This document shows, piece after piece, positions 18,098 to 26,104 of a DNA stretch of 64,000 bases. The notes below the pieces were generated by a model, which saw nothing but the letters and a program-made list of their open reading frames with translations, did no database searches and had not been told where the DNA came from. Position 1 is the first letter of the stretch; each line of letters starts with the position of its first letter. This DNA comes from Paludibacteraceae bacterium. Its GTDB lineage: Bacteria; Bacteroidota; Bacteroidia; Bacteroidales; Paludibacteraceae. The DNA is taken from NCBI GenBank assembly GCA_017464025.1, contig JAFUEI010000040.1, positions 1 to 64,000 on the forward strand, given 5' to 3'. The translations under genes and the position numbers were made by a program.

Positions 18098-18135
18098 CAA
18101 CAAACACATTATACATAGCCAACCCCAACAGATTC

Positions 18136-18918
18136 ATGCGTCAACCTCTTGCATATATACATCCCGGAGCGAAAATCGACCCCTCCGTGGTAATCGACCC
18201 CTTCGTCTGCATCGACAACAACGTAGAGATAGGCCCCGGCTGCCGTATCGGCAGCAACGTCACCATCTGCGAAGGTGTGCGTATCGGCCGCAACGTAACC
18301 ATCTTCCCCGGCGCCGTGATTGGAGCTATTCCGCAGGACCTCAAGTTCAAAGGCGAGGACTCGCTGGTATTCATCGCCGACAACACCGTTATCCGCGAGT
18401 TTGTCACCATCCACCGCGGCACCGCCTCCAAAGGCAAGACCGTGGTGGGCAGCAACTGCCTCATCATGGCCTACTGCCACGTGGCGCACGACTGCCTGCT
18501 GGGTGACAATATCATCATGTCCAACGCCACCCAGCTGGCCGGCGAGGTGCAGGTGGGCGACTGGGCCGTCATCGGCGGCGGAACGCTGGTTCACCAGTTC
18601 ACTCATATCGGTGCCCACGTGATGGTGCAAGGCGGCAGCAAGGTGCAGAAAGACATCCCCCCCTACATCACCGCCGCCCGCGAACCGATACAGTACTGCG
18701 GCGTCAACAGCATCGGCCTCCGACGCCGGGGATTCACCAACGAGCAGATACGTGCCATCCAGGACTGCTACCGCCTCATCTTCCAGTCGGGCCTCAACGT
18801 GAGTCAGGCCATGGAGCGCATCGAGGCCGAACTTCCCAGCTCGCTGGAGCGCGACGAGATCATCCTCTTCGTGCGCAACTCGCCCCGCGGCATCCTGAAA
18901 GGGTACTTTGACAAATAG
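18136..18918 (+). CDS. lpxA: Acyl-ACP:UDP-GlcNAc O-acyltransferase
   Basis: The first acylation of lipid A synthesis. The 260-residue protein is a left-handed beta-helix from IHPGAKIDPSVVIDPF to about 190, with the catalytic His in AYCHVAHDC, the IGAIPQDLKF block and a helical C-terminus (RRRGFTNEQIRAIQDCYR). Its length is typical. It follows lpxC and precedes glnS by 47 bases. Confidence 0.96.
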   Translation: MRQPLAYIHPGAKIDPSVVIDPFVCIDNNVEIGPGCRIGSNVTICEGVRIGRNVTIFPGAVIGAIPQDLKFKGEDSLVFIADNTVIREFVTIHRGTASKGKTVVGSNCLIMAYCHVAHDCLLGDNIIMSNATQLAGEVQVGDWAVIGGGTLVHQFTHIGAHVMVQGGSKVQKDIPPYITAAREPIQYCGVNSIGLRRRGFTNEQIRAIQDCYRLIFQSGLNVSQAMERIEAELPSSLERDEIILFVRNSPRGILKGYFDK

Positions 18919-18965
18919 CATACAGAGAACACAGAGAATACCAACCCGTAAAGCCATTTATCGTT

Positions 18966-20618
18966 ATGAACTTCATCGAAGAAATCGTAGAGAAAGACCT
19001 GCAGGAAAAGAAAAACGACGGACGCATTCAGACACGCTTCCCGCCCGAACCCAACGGCTACCTGCACATCGGTCACGTAAAGGCCATCTGCATGGACTTC
19101 GGCATTGCCGAACGCTTCGGCGGCGTGTGCAACCTACGTTTTGACGACACCAACCCCGTCAAGGAAGACGTGGAGTATGTGGACAGCATCATGCGCGACA
19201 TCGCATGGCTGGGCTTCCACTGGGGCAACGTCTATTACGCCTCCGACTATTTCCAGCAGCTCTACGACCTGGCTATCCGTTTCATCAAAGAAGGCAAGGC
19301 CTACGTGGACGAGCAGACGGCCGAACAGATAGCCGAACAAAAGGGTACGCCCACCGAACCCGGACAAAACTCGCCCTACCGCGACCGCCCCGTAGAGGAA
19401 AACCTGCGTCTCTTCCAGGCTATGCAGAACGGCGAAGTCCCCGATGGCAAGATGGTGCTCCGCGCCAAGATTGACATGGCCAACCCCAATATGCACTTCC
19501 GCGACCCTATCATGTACCGCATCATCACCACGCACCCCCACCACCGCACCGGGCGCCGCTGGAACGTATATCCCATGTACGACTTCGCTCACGGACAGAG
19601 CGACTACTTCGAAGGTGTTACCCACAGCATCTGCACGCTGGAGTTTGTAGTGCACCGCCCGCTGTACGACTGGTTTATCGACCAGTTTGTGCCCCAAAAC
19701 GAATACCGGCCTCACCAGTATGAGTTCAACCGTCTGAATATCACCTACACCGTCATGTCGAAGCGCAAGATGCTCCAGCTCGTCAAAGAAGGCCTTGTGG
19801 CCGGCTGGGACGACCCCCGCATGCCTACCGTCTGCGGTCTGCGCCGACGCGGCTATACGGCCGAAGCCATCCGCGCCTTCATCGACAAGATAGGCTACAC
19901 CAAGGTGGAAGGCATGATCGACCTCGGTCTGCTGGAGCACACCGTCCGCGAGTGCCTCAAGGAGAAAGCACCCCGCGTATGCGCCATCTTCGATCCCGTC
20001 CGCCTTATCCTCACCAACTGGCCCGAAAACCGGCAGGAGGACATCACGGCCGAGAACATCGATGGTATGCCCGAGCTCGGCACCCGCAGGATGCCCTTCG
20101 GCAAAGAACTCTGGATCGAGCGTCAGGACTTCCAAGAAGAGGGCGACAAGAACTTCTACCGCCTCTCGCCCGGCGGCCGCGAAGTACGGCTCAAGAGCGC
20201 CTATATCGTGCAGGCTACCGGCTGCGAGAAAGACAGCGAAGGCCGCATCACCACCGTATATGCCACCTGCGACCTCGACTCCAAGTCGGGCACCGAAGGG
20301 GGCAACCGCAAGACAAAAGCTACCATCAACTGGGTGGAATGCAACTCCGCACTCGATGCCGAGGTGCGGCTCTACGACCGTCTCTTCGCGGTGGAGAACC
20401 CCTCGGCCGACGAGCGCGACTTCCGCGAACTGCTCAACCCCGACTCGCTCAAAGTGACGACCGCAAAGGTGGAGAGTTCGCTGCGGAACGTGCAGATGCA
20501 GGACCACTTCCAGTTCCTCAAGCAGGGCTATTTCGTGGTGGACGACGACTCTGCGCCCGGCCGCCTCGTCTTCAACCGCACAGCCTCCCTCAAGGACAAC
20601 TGGCAGAAGAAAGCCTGA
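18966..20618 (+). CDS. glnS: Glutaminyl-tRNA synthetase
   Basis: Charges tRNA-Gln. The 550-residue class I synthetase has PPEPNGYLHIGHVKAI near 28-43 (HIGH motif), LRFDDTNPVKED, the VMSKRKM signature near 263 and the two anticodon-binding beta-barrels in the last 200 residues. It ends the lipid A operon and is followed by a strong terminator. The long open frame antisense to it is a codon-bias shadow. Confidence 0.97.
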   Translation: MNFIEEIVEKDLQEKKNDGRIQTRFPPEPNGYLHIGHVKAICMDFGIAERFGGVCNLRFDDTNPVKEDVEYVDSIMRDIAWLGFHWGNVYYASDYFQQLYDLAIRFIKEGKAYVDEQTAEQIAEQKGTPTEPGQNSPYRDRPVEENLRLFQAMQNGEVPDGKMVLRAKIDMANPNMHFRDPIMYRIITTHPHHRTGRRWNVYPMYDFAHGQSDYFEGVTHSICTLEFVVHRPLYDWFIDQFVPQNEYRPHQYEFNRLNITYTVMSKRKMLQLVKEGLVAGWDDPRMPTVCGLRRRGYTAEAIRAFIDKIGYTKVEGMIDLGLLEHTVRECLKEKAPRVCAIFDPVRLILTNWPENRQEDITAENIDGMPELGTRRMPFGKELWIERQDFQEEGDKNFYRLSPGGREVRLKSAYIVQATGCEKDSEGRITTVYATCDLDSKSGTEGGNRKTKATINWVECNSALDAEVRLYDRLFAVENPSADERDFRELLNPDSLKVTTAKVESSLRNVQMQDHFQFLKQGYFVVDDDSAPGRLVFNRTASLKDNWQKKA

Positions 20619-20680
20619 CCCCCTTCGCGTCAGCGTCAAGAAAGACGGGAGGACACAAAAATGTTGTCCCCCTCACCTGT

Positions 20681-20711
20681 AGAGCCATTTGACCAAATGG
20701 CTCTTTTTTTG
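20681..20711 (+). terminator. glnS operon terminator
   Basis: A 10-bp perfect stem AGAGCCATTT/AAATGGCTCT (20681-20690 with 20695-20704) with loop GACC runs straight into eight Ts. Confidence 0.92.
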
Positions 20712-20724
20712 TTTTATCCTGCTG

Positions 20725-20760
20725 ACAAGAAGAGACGCATCGGTATGCGTCTCTTCTTGT
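20725..20760. terminator. Perfect 16-bp hairpin
   Basis: ACAAGAAGAGACGCAT and its exact complement flank the tetraloop CGGT. It lies between the glnS terminator and the end of the minus-strand lipoprotein gene. It has no clear T-run on either strand, so termination is one possibility and a small mobile or structural element is another. Confidence 0.65.
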
Positions 20761-20823
20761 TAAGGGGGGTATAGGATTGCTGTCTGTTACTGTTCGGAAG
20801 CTTGCGGCGGCAGAAGTGTCAGG

Positions 20824-21180
20824 TCACTCCTGCTCTAATACCATCGTATTGCGGGTGATGCACTGCAGCTTCACGTCATGCTCCGGCATGACAAACCGGA
20901 TGACAAAGCCCTTGTCATGGTCGTAGTCAGGACTGATCGGATTCCCGTCAAGAAGGAAGGTATAGCTGACGTCGGTAGCCACCATCACGAAGTAGAGCGT
21001 GACGGGCGTGCCGGGGCGGTAGCGCTCCTGCGCCTCGCCGGTTTCGCTGCAATAGCCTAAGCGCTGGCCGCAATAGTCGATACTGTACATCTTCCGGCTG
21101 CAGCCCGAAGAGGAAAATAGCGTAGTCATACACAGGATGATTAAAAGTAAAACTGGTCGTATCGGTCGTCTTGTCTGCAT
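20824..21180 (-). CDS. Small lipoprotein of unknown function
   Basis: A 118-residue protein with a lipoprotein signal (hydrophobic VLLLIILCMTTLF, lipobox SSGC, Cys27). The mature part begins SRKMYSIDYCGQRLGY and has a beta-rich body (TPVTLYFVMVATDVSYTFLLD) ending VKLQCITRNTMV. Two or three cysteines could form a disulphide. I do not recognise a family. It lies 12 bases downstream of the rfbB reading frame and is probably cotranscribed with it. Confidence 0.7.
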   Translation of the reverse strand: MQTRRPIRPVLLLIILCMTTLFSSSGCSRKMYSIDYCGQRLGYCSETGEAQERYRPGTPVTLYFVMVATDVSYTFLLDGNPISPDYDHDKGFVIRFVMPEHDVKLQCITRNTMVLEQE

Positions 21181-21192
21181 ACGGGTCAGGGG

Positions 21193-22323
21193 TCAGCGGT
21201 TGGCGTACATACGTTCGTAGTAGAGCTGGTAGTCGCCTGACGTCACGTTGTCGAGCCAGGCCTGGTTGTCCAGATACCAGCGGACGGTCTTTTCGATGCC
21301 TTCTTCAAACTGCAGCGAGGGCTCCCAGCCCAGGTCGCGTTGCAGCTTGGTAGAGTCGATGGCATAGCGCAGGTCGTGGCCGGCACGGTCGGTGACGAAG
21401 GTGATGAGCCCGAGGTCTTCGTCTTCGCGGCGCCCGAGCAGCCGGTCGGTGGTGCGGATGAGCACCTTGATGAGGTCGATGTTCTTCCACTCGTTGAAGC
21501 CGCCTATGTTATAGGTGTCGGCCACGGTCCCGCGGTGGAAGATGAGGTCAATGGCACGCGCATGGTCTTCCACATACAGCCAGTCGCGCACGTTCTCGCC
21601 CTTGCCATATACAGGCAGAGGCTTGCGGTGGCGGATGTTGTTGATGAAAAGCGGGATGAGTTTCTCAGGGAATTGGTAGGGGCCGTAGTTGTTCGAGCAG
21701 TTGGTCACCACGACGGGCATGCCGTAGGTGTCGTGGAAGGCCCGCACAAAGTGGTCGGACGAAGCCTTCGATGCCGAATAGGGCGAATGCGGGTTGTATT
21801 TGTTCTCCTCGCGGAAGAAGTCGTGGCCATAGGCTAAATGGTGCGTGCCCGAAGAGGCTTTTGTGGAGAAAGGCGGCTCCACGCCTTAGGGGCGGGTGAG
21901 CTCTAACGCGCCGTACACCTCATCGGTCGAGATATGGTAGAAGCGCTTGCCTTCATAGCGCTCCGGCAGCGACTCCCAGTAGGCCTTGGCGGCCTGCAGC
22001 AGTGAGAGTGTTCCTAATACGTTGGTGCGCGCGAAGGTGAAGGGGTCTTTGATGGAGCGGTCCACATGGCTCTCCGCCGCAAGATGGATGATGCCGTCTA
22101 TCTGCTCTTCCTGCATCAGACGGAGCATGGCCTCGAAGTCGCAGATGTCGGCTTTGACGAAGCGGTAGTTGGGCCGGTCTTCTATGTCGCGCAGGTTGGC
22201 CAGATTACCTGCATACGTAAGTTTGTCCACATTCACGATGCGGTACTCGGGGTACTTGCTGACAAACAGCCGTACCACATGGTTTCCGATGAATCCGGCG
22301 CCGCCGGTGATGAGAATGTTCAT
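21193..22323 (-). pseudogene. rfbB: dTDP-glucose 4,6-dehydratase interrupted by a stop codon
   Basis: RmlB/RfbB makes dTDP-4-keto-6-deoxyglucose for deoxysugar synthesis. The whole family length is present in one frame: NAD motif TGGAGFIG at the N-terminus, STDEVYG with the catalytic Asp-Glu, YSASK with the Tyr/Lys pair, and [15 protein letters not shown]. After residue 145 (ELTRP) a TAA at 21886-21888 breaks it before GVEPPFS. Homologues usually have Glu here, so a single GAA to TAA change explains it. The stop separates the catalytic Asp-Glu from the Tyr/Lys, so neither half should work alone. A sequencing error is possible. The rfbA, rfbC and rfbD genes are not nearby. Confidence 0.9.
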
Positions 22324-22364
22324 CTTGAAGGTTGGATATTAGAGGTTATACATTTATGTAGTGG

Positions 22365-23846
22365 TCAGTTGTTCAGGAGCTCCACCGACCGGGCTTTGGT
22401 GCGGAAGAAGTTGCTGCCGTCTCCGCCCCCGTCGTCGCCCGAGAGCAGACGGTAGTCGATGTTGCTCCAACCGGCAGGTCGGTCTGCCACCTCCCCGTCC
22501 TCGCCCGTATCGTTGTCCACATAGGGTTCCACCATCGCCTGCATCCGCCTGATGCGTGCCATCGCGGCCTCCGGCTCCATCAGGTCGGACGAGTTCACCA
22601 GTTCGCGGAGACAGTTCTTGTAGGCCGTCTCATATTCGGCAATGGAGAGCACCTTCTTCACCAACAGGCGGTCGCCGTCGCGGCTGCCCCAGTGGAGCGG
22701 ATCCTGCGTACCGGCATTCTGCAGCGGGCCTATCGACTGACTCGTGCCGAGCGTGTTGTCATAGTCGAAGGGGATGAAGTAGAAGCGGTGCTGCGTGTCG
22801 AAATAGAAGTAGTAGTTGTTGCCGTTCACCCAGTAGTCGTCCCACATGCCCACAGCCACATTCACCGCCAACGCTCTGATAAAGAGGGTCACGTCCATGT
22901 GCTGCTCTATGTAAGCCTTCAGCTCGGCGCTGCCGCTCGGCAGGGGGCGCATCTGCTCCATGAAGTCGTACAGCTCCTGTTGGGCGGCTGCCAGACCCGT
23001 CTGCTTGTTGGTCTTCAGCGCATACGACCAGTCGTGCTCTTCGTCGGCAATGCCCATCTTCCGGAAGCGCGTACTGCTGAAGTCGCTCAGGTCGGCTATG
23101 CCGCAGCCGTTGTAGGCTGCCTTCCAGAGGTTGCCGTCGTCGTCGCCCAGCAAGCCGTCTTTTCTGCGATCGGCCAGCCAGCCTTTCCTCACGCCCTCTA
23201 TCAACTCATACACCCCGAAATAGGCCGGTTTGCTGTCGCCTTCTATCTGCAGCCACAGGCGGCAATAGCTCGCGCGCGGGGCCGTCCATACGCCGAAGCG
23301 CCGGAAGAGGTCGTAGCAGAAGAGTTCGCGGCAGTAGCTCGGGTCGTTGTTGAACCACTTGAGGATGATGCGGTCCGACCCGAAGAAACGCTCGCCACTG
23401 TCGTATTCCGTGAAGCGCACCCCGAAATGGGCATGATGCCAGTCCGCCCGCTGTGGGTTGTGCATCTCGCCGGCCTGGCCCTCCGGACGGCGGCGGCTCG
23501 TGTTGCCCCGCGGACGAAGCCCCACGCTGTCGCGCTCATACACTTCCCCGTTCTTGCTGAAGCGGAAGCGGGCCGGCACATACAGCCCGTTGTTGGGGTT
23601 CGCGTCGAAGTTGGCCAAATAGCGGTCCCAGTCGCTGCGCGTGAGTGTAATCGTCACCTCCGGCATCGCCTCAAGGTCGTACAGCCACGCCGGATTGCGC
23701 CGCTGGTCGGGCCTCAGCGAGGCCGTGTCTTCGCGCGCTGTCGGGTTGGAAGGCTGCGTAGGGTCGTCCGGACGCACTATCTGCATGTTGCAGGCGCCCA
23801 GCAGAAAGAGGGGGAGAAGGAGCCAGATGCGTAAACAGGTCTTCAT
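22365..23846 (-). CDS. CotH-kinase-family lipoprotein
   Basis: The 493-residue precursor has lipobox LLGAC (Cys19). Motifs of the CotH protein-kinase-like family are present: SVGLRPRGNTSRRR near 110, DRIILKWFNND, PYYFGVYELIEGV-like AYFGVYELIEG, DDYWVNGNNYYFYFD and the metal-binding FIPFDYDNTLG near 345. Members in Bacteroidetes are surface or periplasmic proteins of unclear substrate. It heads a minus-strand group with rfbB and the small lipoprotein (41 and 12 bases apart). Confidence 0.85.
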   Translation of the reverse strand: MKTCLRIWLLLPLFLLGACNMQIVRPDDPTQPSNPTAREDTASLRPDQRRNPAWLYDLEAMPEVTITLTRSDWDRYLANFDANPNNGLYVPARFRFSKNGEVYERDSVGLRPRGNTSRRRPEGQAGEMHNPQRADWHHAHFGVRFTEYDSGERFFGSDRIILKWFNNDPSYCRELFCYDLFRRFGVWTAPRASYCRLWLQIEGDSKPAYFGVYELIEGVRKGWLADRRKDGLLGDDDGNLWKAAYNGCGIADLSDFSSTRFRKMGIADEEHDWSYALKTNKQTGLAAAQQELYDFMEQMRPLPSGSAELKAYIEQHMDVTLFIRALAVNVAVGMWDDYWVNGNNYYFYFDTQHRFYFIPFDYDNTLGTSQSIGPLQNAGTQDPLHWGSRDGDRLLVKKVLSIAEYETAYKNCLRELVNSSDLMEPEAAMARIRRMQAMVEPYVDNDTGEDGEVADRPAGWSNIDYRLLSGDDGGGDGSNFFRTKARSVELLNN

Positions 23847-23884
23847 AGCGGTAACGTGGTTTTCTTCAGGTCGGCTGTCGTCTG

Positions 23885-23914
23885 CAAAGATACTGCTTTT
23901 TCCTTATATGACAA
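23885..23914 (-). promoter_or_regulatory. Promoter of the CotH-rfbB group
   Basis: On the minus strand TTG (23914-23912), 19 bases, TATCTTTG (23892-23885), 39 bases before the start codon. Confidence 0.7.
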
Positions 23915-24049
23915 ACCGTATTTCCTTGAAGTGGCAATTTTGCACACTGCCCGTCAGATTCTGCACAACGAGCCTCCCCTGTTCGTCCACGCCGGCTATG
24001 CGGCCCTAAAAACGCCCTTCAGCATACTACAACATTCTAAACAATCTTC

Positions 24050-24080
24050 TTGCATAATTCAAATGAAATGTGTAATTTTG
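24050..24080 (+). promoter_or_regulatory. Promoter ahead of a decayed gene
   Basis: TTG (24050-24052), 20 bases, TAATTTTG (24073-24080). The promoter looks intact although the gene behind it does not. Confidence 0.7.
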
Positions 24081-24082
24081 CA

Positions 24083-24546
24083 CCGAAAAATCAAACATCA
24101 CAATCACCGCGAAAGCAAAAGCTTGTATTATTCTATCATTTATCTTCATTCTAACCCAAATTCCAAACATTATGGTTATGTACCCATAGGACACGGCATT
24201 GGATTAACTGTAATTGGGAATGATTATCTTATTAGTTATGAAGTCCCTTCTTATCGTATAGATACGGACACTATCGCCTTGGACGATTGGGGAAATATTG
24301 AAGTTGTATCATACTTGAATTTTGAAAATAATGGCGAATATTCTGAAGACGATTCATAGTATTAATGATGCATCTGTTTCAGAACGTCTATTCAGCATCT
24401 ACACTATCACAGGTATAAGAGTCTGTCCAAAAGCAATACACTCACTTGAGGGCATAAATGACATCTTATTCAAAGGCTTATATATTATTGTTGAAGAAAA
24501 CTCCGCTCATGAACATATAAATAGTTATATCATCAATATTTCCTAA
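24083..24546 (+). pseudogene. Decayed small secreted protein gene
   Basis: Three pieces in different frames line up behind an intact promoter. First comes a signal-like stretch (CIILSFIFILTQIPN) that ends at a stop near 24178. Then a body in another frame (GLTVIGNDYLISYEV to NNGEYSEDDS) stops at 24359. Last, in a third frame, is a tail (LFSIYTITGIRV, LFKGLYIIVEEN) that resembles the C-terminal sorting tails of Bacteroidetes secreted proteins. No ATG precedes the signal-like part. At least two frameshifts are needed to join them. The AT-rich composition differs from the surroundings. It could instead be two small unrelated ORFs. Confidence 0.45.
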
Positions 24547-24560
24547 TAATCGTTACCGCC

Positions 24561-25265
24561 ATGAACCGTAGTTATCCCTCTTTTATGCTGACAAGTATCG
24601 TTCTGCTTGTAACGAACCTGTTGTCGTGCACCCATTCTTACGAAAAGGACCTCAGTGACCAGTATCCCTTTGCCGCGGATTCACTACCTGCCTATTTCCC
24701 TTATCAGAAGAGCGGGGAAGTGTCGTTCATCTCTTCCAAGGGAGCCGGCTGCTCCTACATTGTCAGCTATATCGGAGACTATTATTTCTCTCCGAGAGAA
24801 GTATATGATGGCGGGATAGGACATCCGGTGGAAATCATACCTGAACGATATGACGCTACGGTCAAACTACAAAATGCACAAGAGGACACCGCCACCTGCG
24901 ATTCGGTGCATTACCTGAACATCAGCCTCGGCTTTAGTCGCAACAATCCTCCTGCCCACAAGCTATACCCCTTTCAGTCAAGAACGGGTGGAATGTTATT
25001 AACTTTCAGCACACTGAAAGAAGACACCAGCAGATTATATATTCCTCGCAAAATGCGTTGGAAGGAACAGCCTATCAGCGAAAATGACAAGTACATCTGG
25101 GAGATTGACGAGGAAGATGTTCTCGATAAGCCTTCTTTTTTCATGGTGTTTCCTGACACCATATATCTCCTGAACAAGGAAGGACAAGAATCGGCATGCG
25201 TGGTAGCAGGCAAGGGAGTTGTTTGGTACGAGAAAGACGGTGAGCGTTGGACCCTTTCGGAATAG
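24561..25265 (+). CDS. Lipoprotein of unknown function
   Basis: A 234-residue protein with a lipoprotein signal (TSIVLLVTNLLSC, Cys23). The mature part is beta-rich: YFPYQKSGEVSFISSKGAGC, then VHYLNISLGFSRNN, TGGMLLTFSTLKED, and a C-terminus ending VVWYEKDGERWTLSE. No family recognised. Composition is more AT-rich than the core genes, like the decayed gene just before it, so both may belong to one accessory patch. Confidence 0.75.
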   Translation: MNRSYPSFMLTSIVLLVTNLLSCTHSYEKDLSDQYPFAADSLPAYFPYQKSGEVSFISSKGAGCSYIVSYIGDYYFSPREVYDGGIGHPVEIIPERYDATVKLQNAQEDTATCDSVHYLNISLGFSRNNPPAHKLYPFQSRTGGMLLTFSTLKEDTSRLYIPRKMRWKEQPISENDKYIWEIDEEDVLDKPSFFMVFPDTIYLLNKEGQESACVVAGKGVVWYEKDGERWTLSE

Positions 25266-25312
25266 AGGAATATAAGGTTCAGTACTTGCTGATTGGGGCA
25301 GCATAGTAACCA

Positions 25313-26101
25313 CTATAGCACAAACCTGACTTCTTTGAAGTGGTAGGTGCGCAAGTTGTTTTGTTTGTCTTGCAGGACGAGTTGCCCCGTATCCGTGACA
25401 TCAACCATACGTGCGTAGAAGACGCCCTTCTCTTCCGCTGTCGCAATCTGTGTCGGCGCAAGGCTGACCGTCCGTTCCACATAAGGGAAGTATCCCTCGC
25501 GGCGGTAGAGCACCTGCATGTACTGCCGCTTCAGCTCCTCCGGCTCATGGAGCAGCGGACGCAGACGGGCAAATTCGCTGACGATACGCTGCAGCAGCGT
25601 CTCCTTGTCGTACTCCCTGCCTGTGAGTTGTCTCAGCGAAACCGGATTGGGAGCTCCCGAGCGGAAGACGGTCTGGTTCACATTCAGCCCCACCCCGGCC
25701 ACCGAAGCATCTATCCGGCTGCCTGTCAAGCGGTGTTCTATCAGGATACCGGCCAGTTTGCCGTCACCCGCATAGATGTCATTAGGCCATTTGACGGTGA
25801 ACAGACTCCGCAGCCCCTCATCGGCGACCACATTGCACAACACGCGCACGATAGCCAGCGGCACAAGCATCGACAGGCGGAACTGCTCCTGCGGCTGCAG
25901 GTCGGTCAGGCGGAACACGGTGGAGAACAGCAGGTTCTGCCCCGCCTCACTCTCCCAGGAATTGCCTGCCTGGCCGCGACCGGCCGTCTGGTAGAACGTG
26001 TAGAGCGTATAGCCCTCCCCAAGCTCCTCGCCGGCGGCCAACCGCTCTTTCAGCCGGTTGTTAGTGCTGTCGGTCTGTGCGATATATTCCTGCATCGGCA
26101 T
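25313..26101 (-). CDS. birA: Biotin-protein ligase
   Basis: Activates biotin to biotinyl-AMP and transfers it to biotin carboxyl carrier proteins. The 262-residue protein has DSTNNRLKE, the nucleotide-binding QTAGRGQAGNSW, VKWPNDIYAGDGKLAGIL and GVGLNVNQ. It lacks the N-terminal helix-turn-helix of E. coli BirA, so it is the enzyme-only class. It begins 3 bases after dacB and is probably cotranscribed with it. Confidence 0.94.
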   Translation of the reverse strand: MPMQEYIAQTDSTNNRLKERLAAGEELGEGYTLYTFYQTAGRGQAGNSWESEAGQNLLFSTVFRLTDLQPQEQFRLSMLVPLAIVRVLCNVVADEGLRSLFTVKWPNDIYAGDGKLAGILIEHRLTGSRIDASVAGVGLNVNQTVFRSGAPNPVSLRQLTGREYDKETLLQRIVSEFARLRPLLHEPEELKRQYMQVLYRREGYFPYVERTVSLAPTQIATAEEKGVFYARMVDVTDTGQLVLQDKQNNLRTYHFKEVRFVL

Positions 26102-26104
26102 GCG

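Noticed and set aside
19134..20639. 501-codon open frame antisense to glnS
   Set aside because: Codon-bias shadow of a GC-rich gene; the translation is low-complexity and glnS motifs on the other strand are unambiguous.
21882..22323. Frameshift as the cause of the rfbB split
   Set aside because: Both halves are in the same frame; the only lesion is the TAA codon.
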